Positions 1-7,612 of a stretch of 10,255 nucleotides of DNA are shown here, in pieces. Below the pieces are notes generated by a model. It did not search any database and was not told the DNA's origin. It worked only from the letters and a program-made list of their open reading frames with translations. Each line of letters begins with the position of its first letter. The first letter of the stretch is position 1. Location: the NCBI GenBank assembly GCA_002771395.1, contig PCSS01000393.1, positions 1 through 10,255 of the forward strand. The letters are read 5' to 3'. The position numbers and the translations under genes are program-made. Source of the DNA: Bacteroidetes bacterium CG23_combo_of_CG06-09_8_20_14_all_32_9 (lineage in GTDB: Bacteria > Bacteroidota > Bacteroidia > Bacteroidales > GWA2-32-17).

Positions 1-10
1 TGATATTTCA

Positions 11-71
11 GGTATAAGGTATAAAGGTATAGGGTATAAGGGGTTTGCTTTATTCCCTATTTCCTTATACC
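11..71. repeat. GGTATAA short tandem repeat with inverted copy
   Basis: Four near-identical 7-8 bp units lie head to tail: GGTATAA (11-17), GGTATAAA (18-25), GGTATAG (26-32) and GGTATAA (33-39). An inverted copy, CCTTATACC, lies at 63-71 and can pair with GGTATAAGG at 33-41 or at 11-19. A competing pairing is ATAGGG (29-34) with CCCTAT (55-60). The result is a hairpin with several registers. No gene overlaps it. It looks like a dispersed intergenic repeat, but copy number cannot be judged from one window. Confidence 0.7.
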
Positions 72-482
72 ATATTCCTTAAAATGAAAAAGATTGATAT
101 TACAGACAAACTCTAATTATTGAGACGATACCTTTCATGTAACTTTTTAGCAAGAACATTTTCTTTGGTATTTTCAAAAAACTTTCCTAAACTTTCATAT
201 CCAAGAAAAATTTTCCCTTTTTTGTGCTGTGCAACAAAAGTCTATTTTAGTTCCGAAATATTTTTTATATCTTTGTACTATATTATTTTGTTGTTTTTTG
301 TAATTAAGCGTTTAAATTACTATTTATTAGTAAATTGAACGAACAAAATAATACATTTTTTCAATTTTTTTATCTGATTTTTAAGGAATTATTATGCAAA
401 ACTTGAGTTAATAAATTTATCATAAACAAACTTGTGGAATTAACAAAACGATTTCAATGAAAGTAAACCTGACGTTCAGCAT
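72..482. other. AT-rich intergenic region upstream of the surface-protein gene
   Basis: About 410 bases with no convincing gene. Reading frames here are low-complexity and rich in Phe, Leu and Tyr. The only clear signals are a candidate promoter at 245-275 and a five-codon frame (ATG at 394, encoding MQNLS) with AAGGA eight bases before it, which may be chance. A ten-codon frame at 84-116 (MKKIDITDKL) is also too short to call. No tRNA or other structured RNA was recognised. Confidence 0.5.
245..275 (+). promoter_or_regulatory. Candidate Bacteroidetes-type promoter for the surface-protein gene
   Basis: TATCTTTG at 268-275 matches the -7 consensus TAnnTTTG exactly. The -33 element is weaker: TTTT at 245-248, 19 bases upstream. 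Transcription would start near 282, leaving a leader of about 200 bases before the ATG at 483. The call rests on motif and spacing only. Confidence 0.45.
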
Positions 483-3400
483 ATGAAAAAAATATTTATT
501 ACAATATTATTTTTATTTTTCTCTTTATTAGGATCTTTTGGAATAAATATAAAGTCAATGGAAATAACTTATGAGCATATTTCGCTTTCCACATATAAAA
601 TTAATCTTATAGTTTACTCATTTTCAACCAGTCCTGTTAATTCTTCATTTGAAGTTTTAATAGAAAATGATACAAATACTATTAATCTAAATTCAATAGA
701 ATATATAGGAAATTATGTAAACAAGTGTACTTATGTTTTAAATTATGTTTTTCCTGGACCTGGCATTTATAAAATTTCATCTTGGTGTTATTCACATAAT
801 ACTGATGTAGTAAATATACCTAATCCAAATACTGTTCCTTTTTATATTGAAACATTTTTAAACATTAATCCTTTTTTAGGATATAACAATTCACCTGTAA
901 TTCTAAATCCACTTGTTGATAATGCCTGTATTAATCATCCTTACTTTTATTTTCCTGATGTTTTTGATGAAGAAGGCGATAGTGTTTCATATAAACTTAT
1001 TAAGTGTAAAGATTCAAATGGGAATGATATTGCAGGATATGATTTTCCTCAGACTACTAATATATTCTCAATTGACAGTGTAACTGGTAATTTATTATGG
1101 GATTCTCCTATTGCTCAAGGCATTTATGCAGTTGCTATCTTAATTGAAGAATGGAGAAATGGCTTTAAAATAAGTTCAATAATGCAAACTGGGGAAATTC
1201 AAGTAAACACTTGTAATACAAATTTTCCAATTATAAAAACAATTTCTGATACTTGTGTTGATGCTGGTTCTTTTATAAACTTTGAAGTTAATGCTATATA
1301 TCCCATAGGAGACTCAATATCTCTTTTTGCTTACGGAGAAGTTTTGCACTTTATTAATAATCCTGCCCAGTTTAATCAACCTATTATCGGTATAGATTCA
1401 GTTAGTTCAACTTTTTTATGGCAAACTTTATGTGCTAATGTAAGAAAAGAACCTTACCATGTTATTTTTAAAACTGTTACTTATAAAAATACTGGTCAGG
1501 AAGAAATGCTTAATAATTTTAACTCCTCCACAATAGGGTCAGGATGGTATTCTGGGAATAATCCTATGTTTAATGATATATGCTCTAATAGTTGTGATAG
1601 TAGCCCATATATTTGGATGGGAAATAACTCGGCTACTCCAAGAATACTTCAAAGTCCTTCATATAATCTTTATTCCTATTCTAATAATATGATATGTTTT
1701 GATATGAGATATTCTGAACAGACGGGAATTTACGGAAGTTCTTGTGAAGGTCCTGATTTACCTGATGAAGGAGTTCGTTTTCAATATTCAACTGATGGTA
1801 ACTCTTGGATTAGTATGGAATATTATGATCCTAGTATTCCTTCTCCCGGAGGACACAATCCAGAATTAACCAAATGGAGTACCTATTGCATGTCTCTTCC
1901 TGTTAATGCACTAACAAACAATACAAGTTTCAGGTGGTTGCAGATTAAATGTAGTGGTAGTAATTTTGACCACTGGGGACTCGATAATATAAGACTTTTT
2001 AATATTCCTCAAAATAATATGAATTATAAGACAGTTGATATTACAGTTGTTTGTCCTGCACCTGATAGTCTCACTGCTACACCAATTGTTGAGAGTATCT
2101 TTATTACATGGAAAAAAGTAGTATGCAATAATGCAATAGGATATAAAATTTACAGAAAAAATTCATATTATGGTTTTTCTCCGGCAAACTGTGAAACAGG
2201 AGTACCTGGATATACCGGATATATTGAAATAGCTAATCTTACAGATATAAATATAACTAATTATACTGACAATAATAATGGTGTAGGATTACAACATGGT
2301 ATAAAATATTGTTATATGATTATTGCTTATTTTGAAGATGGTGCAGAAAGTTATGCTTCTAACGAAGATTGTGCTGAATTACCCCGAAATAATGTTCCTG
2401 TAATTACTAATGTAAGTATTACCCACACTCACGAGAGTTATGGGTCGGTATATATTGCATGGTCTAAACCTTTAACAATAGATACAGCCATTTACCAAGG
2501 GCCTTATAAATATAAAATTTATCGTTCAAAAGGTATATATGGTAATAATTTTGTTTTGATAGATTCTTTATACGGAATAAATGATACTATTTATAACGAT
2601 ACCCTGTTAAATACAAAAGATACTTCTTTTACTTATAAAATTGAATTGTACAGTGGATTCGATTTAATGGACTCAACAATCATTGCATCATCTGTATTTT
2701 TAAATATTGTACCTTCTGATAATAAACTGGAATTGTTTTGGAAAGAAAATGTGCCATGGAGTAATGTTGAGTATATAGTATATAAACAAAATCCATATAC
2801 ATTAACCTTTGATTCAATAGCATCAACAAATCTTACTCATTATACAGATTCTGGTTTGGTGAATGAAATGCTATACTGTTATAAAATAAAAAGCATCGGG
2901 CATTATTCAGGTATTAGTCTGATTGATCCTATTATTAATTTTTCGCAAGAAAACTGTGCTATACCTATCGACAAAACATCTCCATGTTCTCCACAACTTA
3001 ATGCTACTACTAATTGTGATTTAATTGAAAACTATTTAATTTGGAATAATCCTAATAATACATGTGCTGATGATGTAATAAAATATTATATTTATTATTC
3101 ACCTTCAGGTATAAATCAAATGGAGATTATTGGAATTAATGAATCTCCTTTTGATACAACATATACTCATACTAATTTATCAACAATTGCCGCATATTAT
3201 GCCGTTACGGCAGTTGACTCATTTTTTAATGAAAGTAATTTTAGTAATATCGTTACCATAGATATTGATAGTTGTTCACAATATTCTTTACCCAATGTAT
3301 TTACTCCTAACGATGACGGAATAAATGATTTATTTATGCCCTGCCAAAATTATTTCGTTGAAAAAGTTGATATGAAAATATTTAACCGTTGGGGAGTGTT

Positions 3401-3596
3401 AGTATATCAAACAGAAGACCCTAAAATTAACTGGGATGGGAAAAACATGAAATCCCAAAAACTCTGTTCTGATGGCGTTTATTATTATGTGTGTGATATA
3501 TATGAAAAACATTTGAGAGGAATAGAAAAAAGAACCTTAACCGGATTTATCCATTTGTTTAGTAAAATTAGTAAAAAAGAAAAATCAATCTATTGA
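483..3596 (+). CDS. Secreted multidomain surface protein with T9SS type B (gliding-motility-associated) C-terminal sorting domain
   Basis: A 1037-residue protein, probably exported by Sec and then moved across the outer membrane by the type IX secretion system. Residues 1-20 form a signal peptide (MKK, then a Phe/Leu/Ile core, then GSFG), which supports this start although no Shine-Dalgarno is visible. Residues 25-330 resemble the cysteine-containing N-terminal region of Bacteroidetes gliding-associated proteins. Residues 340-508 look like a reelin-type beta-sandwich (CEGPDLPDEGVRFQYS, then FDHWGLDNIRL). Residues 525-925 hold about four fibronectin-III-like units (start points near 525, 639, 735, 833), each with an early Trp strand such as ITW, IAW or LFW. 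Residues 936-1037 are the sorting domain, beginning LPNVFTPNDDGINDLF with NRWGVLVY further on. Family knowledge says this domain directs T9SS export and surface attachment or release. The ligand is unknown; adhesion or matrix contact is a guess from domain type. It stands alone, convergent with the next gene. Confidence 0.88.
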   Translation: MKKIFITILFLFFSLLGSFGINIKSMEITYEHISLSTYKINLIVYSFSTSPVNSSFEVLIENDTNTINLNSIEYIGNYVNKCTYVLNYVFPGPGIYKISSWCYSHNTDVVNIPNPNTVPFYIETFLNINPFLGYNNSPVILNPLVDNACINHPYFYFPDVFDEEGDSVSYKLIKCKDSNGNDIAGYDFPQTTNIFSIDSVTGNLLWDSPIAQGIYAVAILIEEWRNGFKISSIMQTGEIQVNTCNTNFPIIKTISDTCVDAGSFINFEVNAIYPIGDSISLFAYGEVLHFINNPAQFNQPIIGIDSVSSTFLWQTLCANVRKEPYHVIFKTVTYKNTGQEEMLNNFNSSTIGSGWYSGNNPMFNDICSNSCDSSPYIWMGNNSATPRILQSPSYNLYSYSNNMICFDMRYSEQTGIYGSSCEGPDLPDEGVRFQYSTDGNSWISMEYYDPSIPSPGGHNPELTKWSTYCMSLPVNALTNNTSFRWLQIKCSGSNFDHWGLDNIRLFNIPQNNMNYKTVDITVVCPAPDSLTATPIVESIFITWKKVVCNNAIGYKIYRKNSYYGFSPANCETGVPGYTGYIEIANLTDINITNYTDNNNGVGLQHGIKYCYMIIAYFEDGAESYASNEDCAELPRNNVPVITNVSITHTHESYGSVYIAWSKPLTIDTAIYQGPYKYKIYRSKGIYGNNFVLIDSLYGINDTIYNDTLLNTKDTSFTYKIELYSGFDLMDSTIIASSVFLNIVPSDNKLELFWKENVPWSNVEYIVYKQNPYTLTFDSIASTNLTHYTDSGLVNEMLYCYKIKSIGHYSGISLIDPIINFSQENCAIPIDKTSPCSPQLNATTNCDLIENYLIWNNPNNTCADDVIKYYIYYSPSGINQMEIIGINESPFDTTYTHTNLSTIAAYYAVTAVDSFFNESNFSNIVTIDIDSCSQYSLPNVFTPNDDGINDLFMPCQNYFVEKVDMKIFNRWGVLVYQTEDPKINWDGKNMKSQKLCSDGVYYYVCDIYEKHLRGIEKRTLTGFIHLFSKISKKEKSIY

Positions 3597-3663
3597 TGGC
3601 ATTTTTCATAATGTATCAAAAATTTCACCACGTCTAAAAAATATGGATTACTATACTTGAAAA

Positions 3664-3696
3664 GGTCATTAATTGTCATTTAACCAATGAATGACC
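3664..3696 (-). terminator. Hairpin between convergent genes, likely terminator of the transporter gene
   Basis: GGTCATT (3664-3670) pairs with AATGACC (3690-3696). After an A/G mismatch, ATTG (3672-3675) pairs with CAAT (3685-3688), leaving a 9-base loop. The hairpin ends one base from the stop codon of the minus-strand transporter gene. Read on the minus strand it is followed by CTTTTC, a short T run. On the plus strand no T run follows, so any bidirectional action would be weak. Confidence 0.5.
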
Positions 3697-3697
3697 A

Positions 3698-5683
3698 CTA
3701 ATTCGTAGCTTTTTCAAGGCGTTTCATTACTGAAAAAATAAATATTGCTGAAAGAAGACAACATATTACTAAAGTGCCCCAAAACATATATAATGGTAAT
3801 TTTTCCCAGAATGTACCGAGTACACCAACTAAATAGCTCCCTATTGCTGTTGCTGCCAGCCAGCCTCCCTGCATCATCCCTTTATATTGCGGAGGAGCCA
3901 CTTTTGCAACAAATGAAAGTCCCATAGGGCTTAACAAAAGTTCTGCAAGGGTAAGAACGAAATAAGTGCCTATTAGCCAATTAGTAGAAACTAATGTTTC
4001 CGATACACCTTTAATTTCTGACGGATTAGGTAAGCCGATAGAAGCTACCATCAGAACAACGAAACCGAGTGCAGCTACTACCATACCATAACCAATTTTT
4101 TTAGGTGCCGAAGGTTCTTTTTGTTTTACATTAAGGTAAGTAAAAAACGCAACAAAAATAGGAGTTAAAAGAACTATAAACAGCGGGTTAAATTGCTGAA
4201 ATATTTGTGGGGTGATTTTAATTGTATTGGTTATATCCTTTATCACAAAGAAGTAGTAAGCCAATAACCCTGTTAATCCAATCAATGTCAGAATAATGCC
4301 GGGAACAGGTTTCCGTTTGTTCCCGAAAAGTCCCATAGTAGCAAGGTAAATACCATAAGCAAATACAATAAATGGAATAATTCCGAACAGTGAGAATATC
4401 ATACTATGAAGAGGTGATATATAGCTTACCGTGTAGTCGCGGGCAAAAAATGTCATGCACAATCCGTTTTGGTGAAACGACATCCAGAAAAAAATCACCA
4501 CAAAGAAAACGAGCAGCAAGGCAATAACTCTTTCTTTTATCTGTGCCGGAGTGAGTATCACCACATCTGAATTAATACCACTATCTTTTGCGTCTTTAAG
4601 TTGTTGCTTGTGAGTTTTGTCAACATTCTTCCATGTTTTCCTGAAGAGCAAGAAAATAAGAACAGAAATAATAAGACTTATACATGCCACCCCGAATGCG
4701 ATGTTGTACGATTTTGTGAGCGACTGAACCACGTATTTTTCACCAAAATTGGTAGCGAATTTTTCCGGATTATTGGGATCACCAAATAATTTTGTATCAA
4801 TAATCTGAACATTGTTAATTTTTTCTTTTAAAGCATCCTTTGCTGGTTTATCGCCAACTTTTCTGCTTTCAAGCAATTCGTATTCTTCTTTTGATACCAT
4901 TTGCGCGGGAAGAGTAATCATTTTCGCAATGGTTAATTGGTATAAACCTGCAGCTTTTAATTTAAACAAGGCGTTGTCCCTGTCTTCCTGAAAAATAATG
5001 CCTTTTTTCTTTTTTGCTTTATCAATAAGATTTGTGCTATCTTTCAAAGTTTTAATATTAATTGTATTTTTTTGAAAAATGGCTATAGTAAAAGTATTTT
5101 TATCAACAACCGAGTCGTTCAGCGAAACGTAGTTTTTTGGAATAGAGGCATCGTAAATAAAATTTTCTTTTGCCAATACTGCGTTGTTGATACTGTCGGC
5201 AGCACTTGGTGCAAAAAAGGCTCCAATGTTAATAAACATATAGAAAATTGAAAATGCCATGTCGCGTTTCCCTTTATACATTGCCGATTCATATAAATTA
5301 CCTAACAGGGCCTGGAGATTTCCTTTAAAAAAACCGGTTCCTATTGATATTAATGCCAATGCGCTAAACATCATAATTTTTCCGGTATTGTCGGCATTTG
5401 AAGGTAATGCCAGAAGGATATATCCTAAAAACATAACTAAAATTCCTAACAAAATGGTTCTGCCATATCCAAGCACTTTATCGGCTACTAATCCCCCAAT
5501 CAAAGGAAGAAAATAAACCAATGAAAGAAATGTTCCATAAATAAGACTCGTAGCAGAAGAGGATAAACCAAATTTTGCCTGCATATAAAGAGCAAGAATT
5601 GCAAGCATAGTATAATATCCAAAACGCTCTCCCATATTTGTAAGTGCCAGAACTAATAATCCTTTAGGATGTTCTTTAAACAT
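3698..5683 (-). CDS. Proton-dependent oligopeptide transporter (POT/PTR2 family, MFS)
   Basis: A 661-residue inner-membrane protein expected to import di- and tripeptides with protons. POT family features: GERFGYY in TM1 (residues 18-24), GTGFFKGN in TM4 (115-122, with the conserved Lys120), FYMFINIG in TM5 (147-154), FWMSFHQ in TM7 (399-405), and AELLLSPMGLS in TM10 (580-590, with Glu581). Many further hydrophobic segments run to residue 652. Two things are odd. The TM1 motif, usually ExxERFxYY, has Asn16 where the first Glu normally sits. Also, about 160 mostly polar residues (163-323) lie between TM5 and TM6, on the extracytoplasmic side if topology is standard; this explains the length beyond the usual 450-500 residues of bacterial POTs. 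The start fits the conserved N-terminus, and a promoter match lies just upstream. Peptide uptake is the family function; the substrate is not provable here. Confidence 0.92.
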   Translation of the reverse strand: MFKEHPKGLLVLALTNMGERFGYYTMLAILALYMQAKFGLSSSATSLIYGTFLSLVYFLPLIGGLVADKVLGYGRTILLGILVMFLGYILLALPSNADNTGKIMMFSALALISIGTGFFKGNLQALLGNLYESAMYKGKRDMAFSIFYMFINIGAFFAPSAADSINNAVLAKENFIYDASIPKNYVSLNDSVVDKNTFTIAIFQKNTINIKTLKDSTNLIDKAKKKKGIIFQEDRDNALFKLKAAGLYQLTIAKMITLPAQMVSKEEYELLESRKVGDKPAKDALKEKINNVQIIDTKLFGDPNNPEKFATNFGEKYVVQSLTKSYNIAFGVACISLIISVLIFLLFRKTWKNVDKTHKQQLKDAKDSGINSDVVILTPAQIKERVIALLLVFFVVIFFWMSFHQNGLCMTFFARDYTVSYISPLHSMIFSLFGIIPFIVFAYGIYLATMGLFGNKRKPVPGIILTLIGLTGLLAYYFFVIKDITNTIKITPQIFQQFNPLFIVLLTPIFVAFFTYLNVKQKEPSAPKKIGYGMVVAALGFVVLMVASIGLPNPSEIKGVSETLVSTNWLIGTYFVLTLAELLLSPMGLSFVAKVAPPQYKGMMQGGWLAATAIGSYLVGVLGTFWEKLPLYMFWGTLVICCLLSAIFIFSVMKRLEKATN

Positions 5684-5719
5684 AAATAGTTAATTTAATT
5701 ATATTAATTTTTTGCTCTG

Positions 5720-5752
5720 CAAATTTAGATTTTTTTTGCAATTAAATGCAAA
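5720..5752 (-). promoter_or_regulatory. Bacteroidetes-type promoter of the peptide transporter gene
   Basis: On the minus strand TTTG (5752-5749) is followed after 21 bases by TAAATTTG (5727-5720), matching the -33/-7 consensus TTTG-N19..21-TAnnTTTG. Initiation near 5713 would give a leader of about 30 bases before the ATG at 5683. Confidence 0.65.
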
Positions 5753-5767
5753 ATGTCTAGAAATAGT

Positions 5768-5775
5768 TAAATTTG
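5768..5775 (+). promoter_or_regulatory. -7 promoter element of the NAD(P)HX repair gene
   Basis: TAAATTTG matches TAnnTTTG exactly and points toward the gene at 5829. No TTTG lies at the expected distance: the nearest, at 5735-5738, is 29 bases upstream, so the -33 element is poor or absent. A start near 5782 would leave about 47 bases of leader. The box and its two flanking bases mirror the minus-strand box at 5719-5727. Confidence 0.45.
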
Positions 5776-5828
5776 CAATAAAAATATCACATAAAAATAT
5801 AATGTATTGAATTGCATTGAAATAAAAA

Positions 5829-7340
5829 ATGAAACTTTTTACAACAAGTCAAATTGCCTTAATTGATAAATTTACAATCGCCAACGAACCCATCGCTTCT
5901 ATTAATTTAATGGAAAGAGCAGCACATGAAATTTTTAAAAAATTAATCAACATATTTTCAAAAGACACAAAATTTGTAGTGATAGCCGGACCGGGAAATA
6001 ACGGTGGCGATGGACTTGCAGTTGCACGATTGTTGCACAATTCGAAATTTACAGTAAGAGTTTTTCTTGCAGATATTTCGGGAAAATTTTCAAATGATTG
6101 TACAACAAATTTTGAAAGACTTAAATTAATTCCCGAATTAAAAATTTCAATTGCTAAAGTTACTAATGCTCTTTATTTTGAAACTAATGAAGTTATAATT
6201 GATGCCCTTTTCGGAAGCGGGCTTACGCGTACTCTTAATGGTTTTTCTGCAGGAATTGTAAAAAAAATTAATGATTCGGGTTGCAAAGTAGTTTCTATTG
6301 ACCTGCCTTCGGGCTTATTTGGTGAAGATAATTCTAATAATGATGCTGATGCAATTGTAAAAGCAGATTTTACATTAAGTCTTCAGTTTCCAAAAATCGC
6401 CTTCTTTTTTGCCGAAAATAACAAATTTACCGGAAAATGGTTTGTATTGCCAATAGGGCTACATCAGGAAATAATAAATTCCGAACCTGCAAATTATTTT
6501 TATATTGATAATGAATTTGCAAGAAACATTTTACATGTTCGCAATACATTCTCGCACAAAGGCACTTACGGTCATGCTTTGCTTTTTGCCGGAAGTAAAG
6601 GAAAAATGGGTGCTGCAGTTTTGGCTTCGCGGGCGTGCTTACGTGCAGGAGCAGGACTTTTAACCACTCATGTTCCTAAATGCGGATATGAAATTTTGCA
6701 AACAACGGTTACAGAAGCTATGGCAAGTATTGATGCAGACGAAAATTTTATTACTAAACTTCCGCAGGTTGATAATTATGATGCCATTGGCATTGGTCCC
6801 GGTTTGGGAACTGAAAATGAAACCAAAGAATTTTGTAAAAATTTACTTATAAATTCATCCAAACCACTTGTTATTGATGCCGATGGTTTAAACATACTTT
6901 CGCAGCAACCCGAACTATTAAATATTTTACCAAAAAATGCTGTATTAACTCCTCACCCCAAGGAATTTGACCGATTTGCCGGCAATTCCGAAAGTTTTTA
7001 TAAAAGACATCTGAAAGCAAAACTTTTTGCCGAAAAATATCAGGTGTATATCGTATTAAAAGGTGCTTACACACAAGTAATTTGTCCCGATGGTAACTGT
7101 TATTTTAATTCTACAGGAAATCCCGGAATGGCTACCGGGGGTAGCGGTGATGTGTTAACCGGAATTATATTATCTTTTTTAGCCCAGGGTTACGGTCCAT
7201 TAAATGCTTCAATACTTGGTGTATTTATTCATGGTCTTGCCGGTGATTTGGTTGCTGCTGAAAATAGTCAGGAATCTGTTGTTGCCGGCGATTTAATTGA
7301 GATGCTCGGAAAATCTTTTAAATTTCTCCATTCTCATTGA
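5829..7340 (+). CDS. nnr: Bifunctional NAD(P)H-hydrate repair enzyme (epimerase plus ADP-dependent dehydratase)
   Basis: A 503-residue cytoplasmic metabolite-repair enzyme. NAD(P)H is damaged by hydration to R and S forms of NAD(P)HX; the N-terminal domain interconverts them and the C-terminal domain dehydrates the S form using ADP. N-terminal YjeF_N domain (about 1-220): GPGNNGGDG at 54-62, the IDALFGSGL segment with Asp126 as likely catalytic residue, and DLPSG at 158-162. C-terminal ribokinase-like domain (about 230-500): HKGTYGHALLFAGS from 243, GPGLG at 323-327, DADGLN at 350-355, LTPHPKEF at 373-380, and NPGMATGGSGDVLTG at 431-445, where Asp441 is the expected catalytic base. Both active sites look intact and the length is normal for the fused bacterial form. 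No Shine-Dalgarno is apparent; the start fits the domain N-terminus. It has its own promoter candidate and is divergent from the transporter. Confidence 0.95.
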   Translation: MKLFTTSQIALIDKFTIANEPIASINLMERAAHEIFKKLINIFSKDTKFVVIAGPGNNGGDGLAVARLLHNSKFTVRVFLADISGKFSNDCTTNFERLKLIPELKISIAKVTNALYFETNEVIIDALFGSGLTRTLNGFSAGIVKKINDSGCKVVSIDLPSGLFGEDNSNNDADAIVKADFTLSLQFPKIAFFFAENNKFTGKWFVLPIGLHQEIINSEPANYFYIDNEFARNILHVRNTFSHKGTYGHALLFAGSKGKMGAAVLASRACLRAGAGLLTTHVPKCGYEILQTTVTEAMASIDADENFITKLPQVDNYDAIGIGPGLGTENETKEFCKNLLINSSKPLVIDADGLNILSQQPELLNILPKNAVLTPHPKEFDRFAGNSESFYKRHLKAKLFAEKYQVYIVLKGAYTQVICPDGNCYFNSTGNPGMATGGSGDVLTGIILSFLAQGYGPLNASILGVFIHGLAGDLVAAENSQESVVAGDLIEMLGKSFKFLHSH

Positions 7341-7374
7341 TTTTATGCCTTACTGTCAATTGTTATTCGTTTCT

Positions 7375-7405
7375 TTTGTAAAAGATTAATTTATTAGTAA
7401 TTTTG
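7375..7405 (+). promoter_or_regulatory. Bacteroidetes-type promoter upstream of the epimerase/synthase pair
   Basis: TTTG (7375-7378), a 19-base spacer, then TAATTTTG (7398-7405) fits both consensus boxes and spacing. Initiation would fall near 7412, giving a leader of about 200 bases that contains almost the whole inverted-repeat element. The last base of the -7 box is the first base of the left repeat arm. Confidence 0.55.
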
Positions 7406-7576
7406 TATCCTCTCAAAAAAGGCAGGGAGAAAAAGAAAAAATAGTCGCAGATTACACAAATTGAAATATGAAATGGTTATGGGGTTATTAAGTTATTGAA
7501 AAAACCACAGTCCTTTTCACTTATTAACCTATTTATAATATGTAACCGATTTTACCCTTGTCTTTTGAGAGGATAC
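7405..7576. repeat. 172-bp nested inverted-repeat element (MITE-like or structured leader)
   Basis: Outer arms are a perfect 14-bp inverted repeat: GTATCCTCTCAAAA (7405-7418) and TTTTGAGAGGATAC (7563-7576). Inside are GGTTA (7475-7479) with TAACC (7543-7547), and GGTTATTAAGT (7483-7493) with ACTTATTAACC (7519-7529), 10 of 11 paired. The stems are properly nested, so the whole element can fold into one long interrupted hairpin. It holds no reading frame of note and no obvious target-site duplication. Its right arm ends 36 bases before the epimerase start codon. A small non-autonomous transposable element and a structured 5' leader are both compatible. Confidence 0.6.
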
Positions 7577-7612
7577 GAGAAAATCAATTTAAAAAGAATT
7601 TAATAAAACACA

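Noticed and set aside
84..116. Ten-codon frame MKKIDITDKL
   Set aside because: It looks like a natural protein start but stops at once; it could be a truncated gene, yet nothing recognisable continues in any frame.
120..338. 72-codon frame on the plus strand
   Set aside because: Low-complexity Phe/Leu/Tyr composition typical of T-rich noncoding DNA, a non-ATG start, and overlap with the candidate promoter at 245-275.
4601..5516. Plus-strand frames of 60-85 codons inside the transporter gene
   Set aside because: Antisense shadows of a well-supported POT transporter, with no recognisable motifs.
6670..7074. Frames of 60 and 67 codons inside the NAD(P)HX repair gene
   Set aside because: They overlap the conserved dehydratase domain in other frames and have no protein-like features.
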